From Bacteroides sp. 519 (lineage in GTDB: Bacteria > Bacteroidota > Bacteroidia > Bacteroidales > Bacteroidaceae): DNA of 64,000 nucleotides. A model generated the notes under the pieces. It saw nothing but the letters and a program-made list of their open reading frames with translations. It was not told the origin of the DNA and did not search any database. Below, one piece after another: positions 63,317 through 64,000 of this stretch (the stretch's first letter is position 1; each line of letters starts with the position of its first letter). The stretch spans positions 1 to 64,000 of the forward strand of contig NZ_QVMJ01000019.1 in NCBI RefSeq assembly GCF_010500955.1. Reading direction: 5' to 3'. Both the position numbers and the translations under genes were made by a program.

Positions 63317-64000
63317 TTATTGAATTTCTAAGGGTGGAATACCACCCGATTCTATCTCGGTCCAAGGCTGGACATTAAGGTTTATCCATTTTCCAAACGG
63401 GTTAATAAATAGTTTCACCTTCAAGTGATAATAATGATTACGATGTATACCCGATACTTCGCTATTATTCTCGATCAACTTACCTGCAAATGGAATTAGA
63501 TTCTCTGCATGATATGGACCTAGCTTTGTGGTTATAGTTATATCTATTAATGGATGTTTAGCATCATCGTGCATCCATTTAGGTGGGGTTTGTAATTCAT
63601 CAAAATCGGGATGGTTTTCAAAGAAATATACCGGAACGGTTTTTACCGTCTTCATTTTGGTTGTTGAAGTTTCATAAGCAAGTTTTAACCCACCTGCTTC
63701 GTCGCCAACTGTAACCATATCGAGAGTGGTATTTATTCCAAGGCTATGATCGTTGACCGGATCTTTGTATTTATCTTCTTGAAACAACAAACTTTCAGTG
63801 GCTCGGTTTTTAACACTTATTGCAATCGGATTCCCTGTTACCCCATCTAATAAATCAAGTTCATCAGAATCATAAACAGTTTTATCCCAATCGGGAACAA
63901 ATTCTATTTCAAGTTTACCCACATTGCGGTATATCGGAACACGAATACTATTAAACGTATCAGCTATCAATGTATCCCTTATATATCCGCTATAACGCAT
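63317..64000 (-). CDS. Fimbrillin-type protein, C-terminal part (5' end outside window)
   Basis: 227 codons are visible to the window edge. An ATG happens to be the last codon in the window, but there is no signal peptide, so the true start is outside. VGKLEIEFVPDW, VYFFENHPDF, IHRNHYYHLKVKLF and the ending LNVQPWTEIESGGIPPLEIQ are fimbrillin features. It shows that the second operon continues upstream, where its major subunit, anchor or promoter may lie. Confidence 0.8.
   Translation of the reverse strand: MRYSGYIRDTLIADTFNSIRVPIYRNVGKLEIEFVPDWDKTVYDSDELDLLDGVTGNPIAISVKNRATESLLFQEDKYKDPVNDHSLGINTTLDMVTVGDEAGGLKLAYETSTTKMKTVKTVPVYFFENHPDFDELQTPPKWMHDDAKHPLIDITITTKLGPYHAENLIPFAGKLIENNSEVSGIHRNHYYHLKVKLFINPFGKWINLNVQPWTEIESGGIPPLEIQ

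Overview
The window is chromosomal DNA of a Bacteroidales bacterium (phylum Bacteroidota). The evidence is the -7 box TAnnTTTG with a TTTG-like -33 box ahead of many genes, a hybrid two-component system with a beta-propeller sensor, a GH35 beta-galactosidase, Mfa/Fim (type V) pilus genes, and many lipoproteins. The exact genus cannot be read from the sequence; Dysgonomonadaceae or Tannerellaceae are plausible.

Layout. (1) 1-17936, minus strand: a type V fimbrial operon. In transcription order it holds a DUF3575 barrel protein, a DUF3868/OmpA/TPR protein, a large lipoprotein, the major fimbrillin (Mfa1), the anchor (Mfa2), and then six accessory or tip fimbrillin-like lipoproteins, the last cut by the window edge. 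(2) 17937-19129: a gene-free leader for that operon with phased palindromes and a 30-bp inverted repeat. (3) 19130-23822, minus: a MacB-type ABC efflux operon (adaptor, ATPase, two FtsX permeases). (4) 24034-28212: a small barrel protein, an EamA transporter and a GH35 lipoprotein divergent from (5) a hybrid sensor-regulator at 28403-32440. (6) 33134-42102, plus: an alpha-2-macroglobulin with an inserted SusC-like segment, a BRO-N/Fic fusion, a lipoprotein and a TPR/HTH membrane regulator. (7) 42120-46910: dxs, trkA, trkH. (8) 47055-47982: a DUF3990 / unknown / DUF3791 trio. (9) 48116-54884: a sensor kinase, CCA-adding-type enzyme, small wHTH protein, DUF6249-type protein, ECF sigma factor with a small membrane partner, and QueA. 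(10) 55262-64000, minus: a second fimbrillin operon of at least five lipoproteins, two ending in a FISUMP-like C-terminal region.

The most notable signals are in and around the pilus loci. The last gene of the first operon and a gene three positions upstream carry the same C-terminal cassette, about 97% identical with a sharp edge and mostly amino-acid-changing differences, joined to unrelated N-terminal domains. Two tip proteins contain an uninterrupted run of eight G in the coding strand. A terminator-like hairpin lies between the major subunit and its anchor. The second notable theme is intergenic: at least ten gaps, several inside operons, are filled with short-period direct repeats followed by an inverted copy, each array with its own sequence. 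Two of these arrays are palindromes spaced by about 23 bases.
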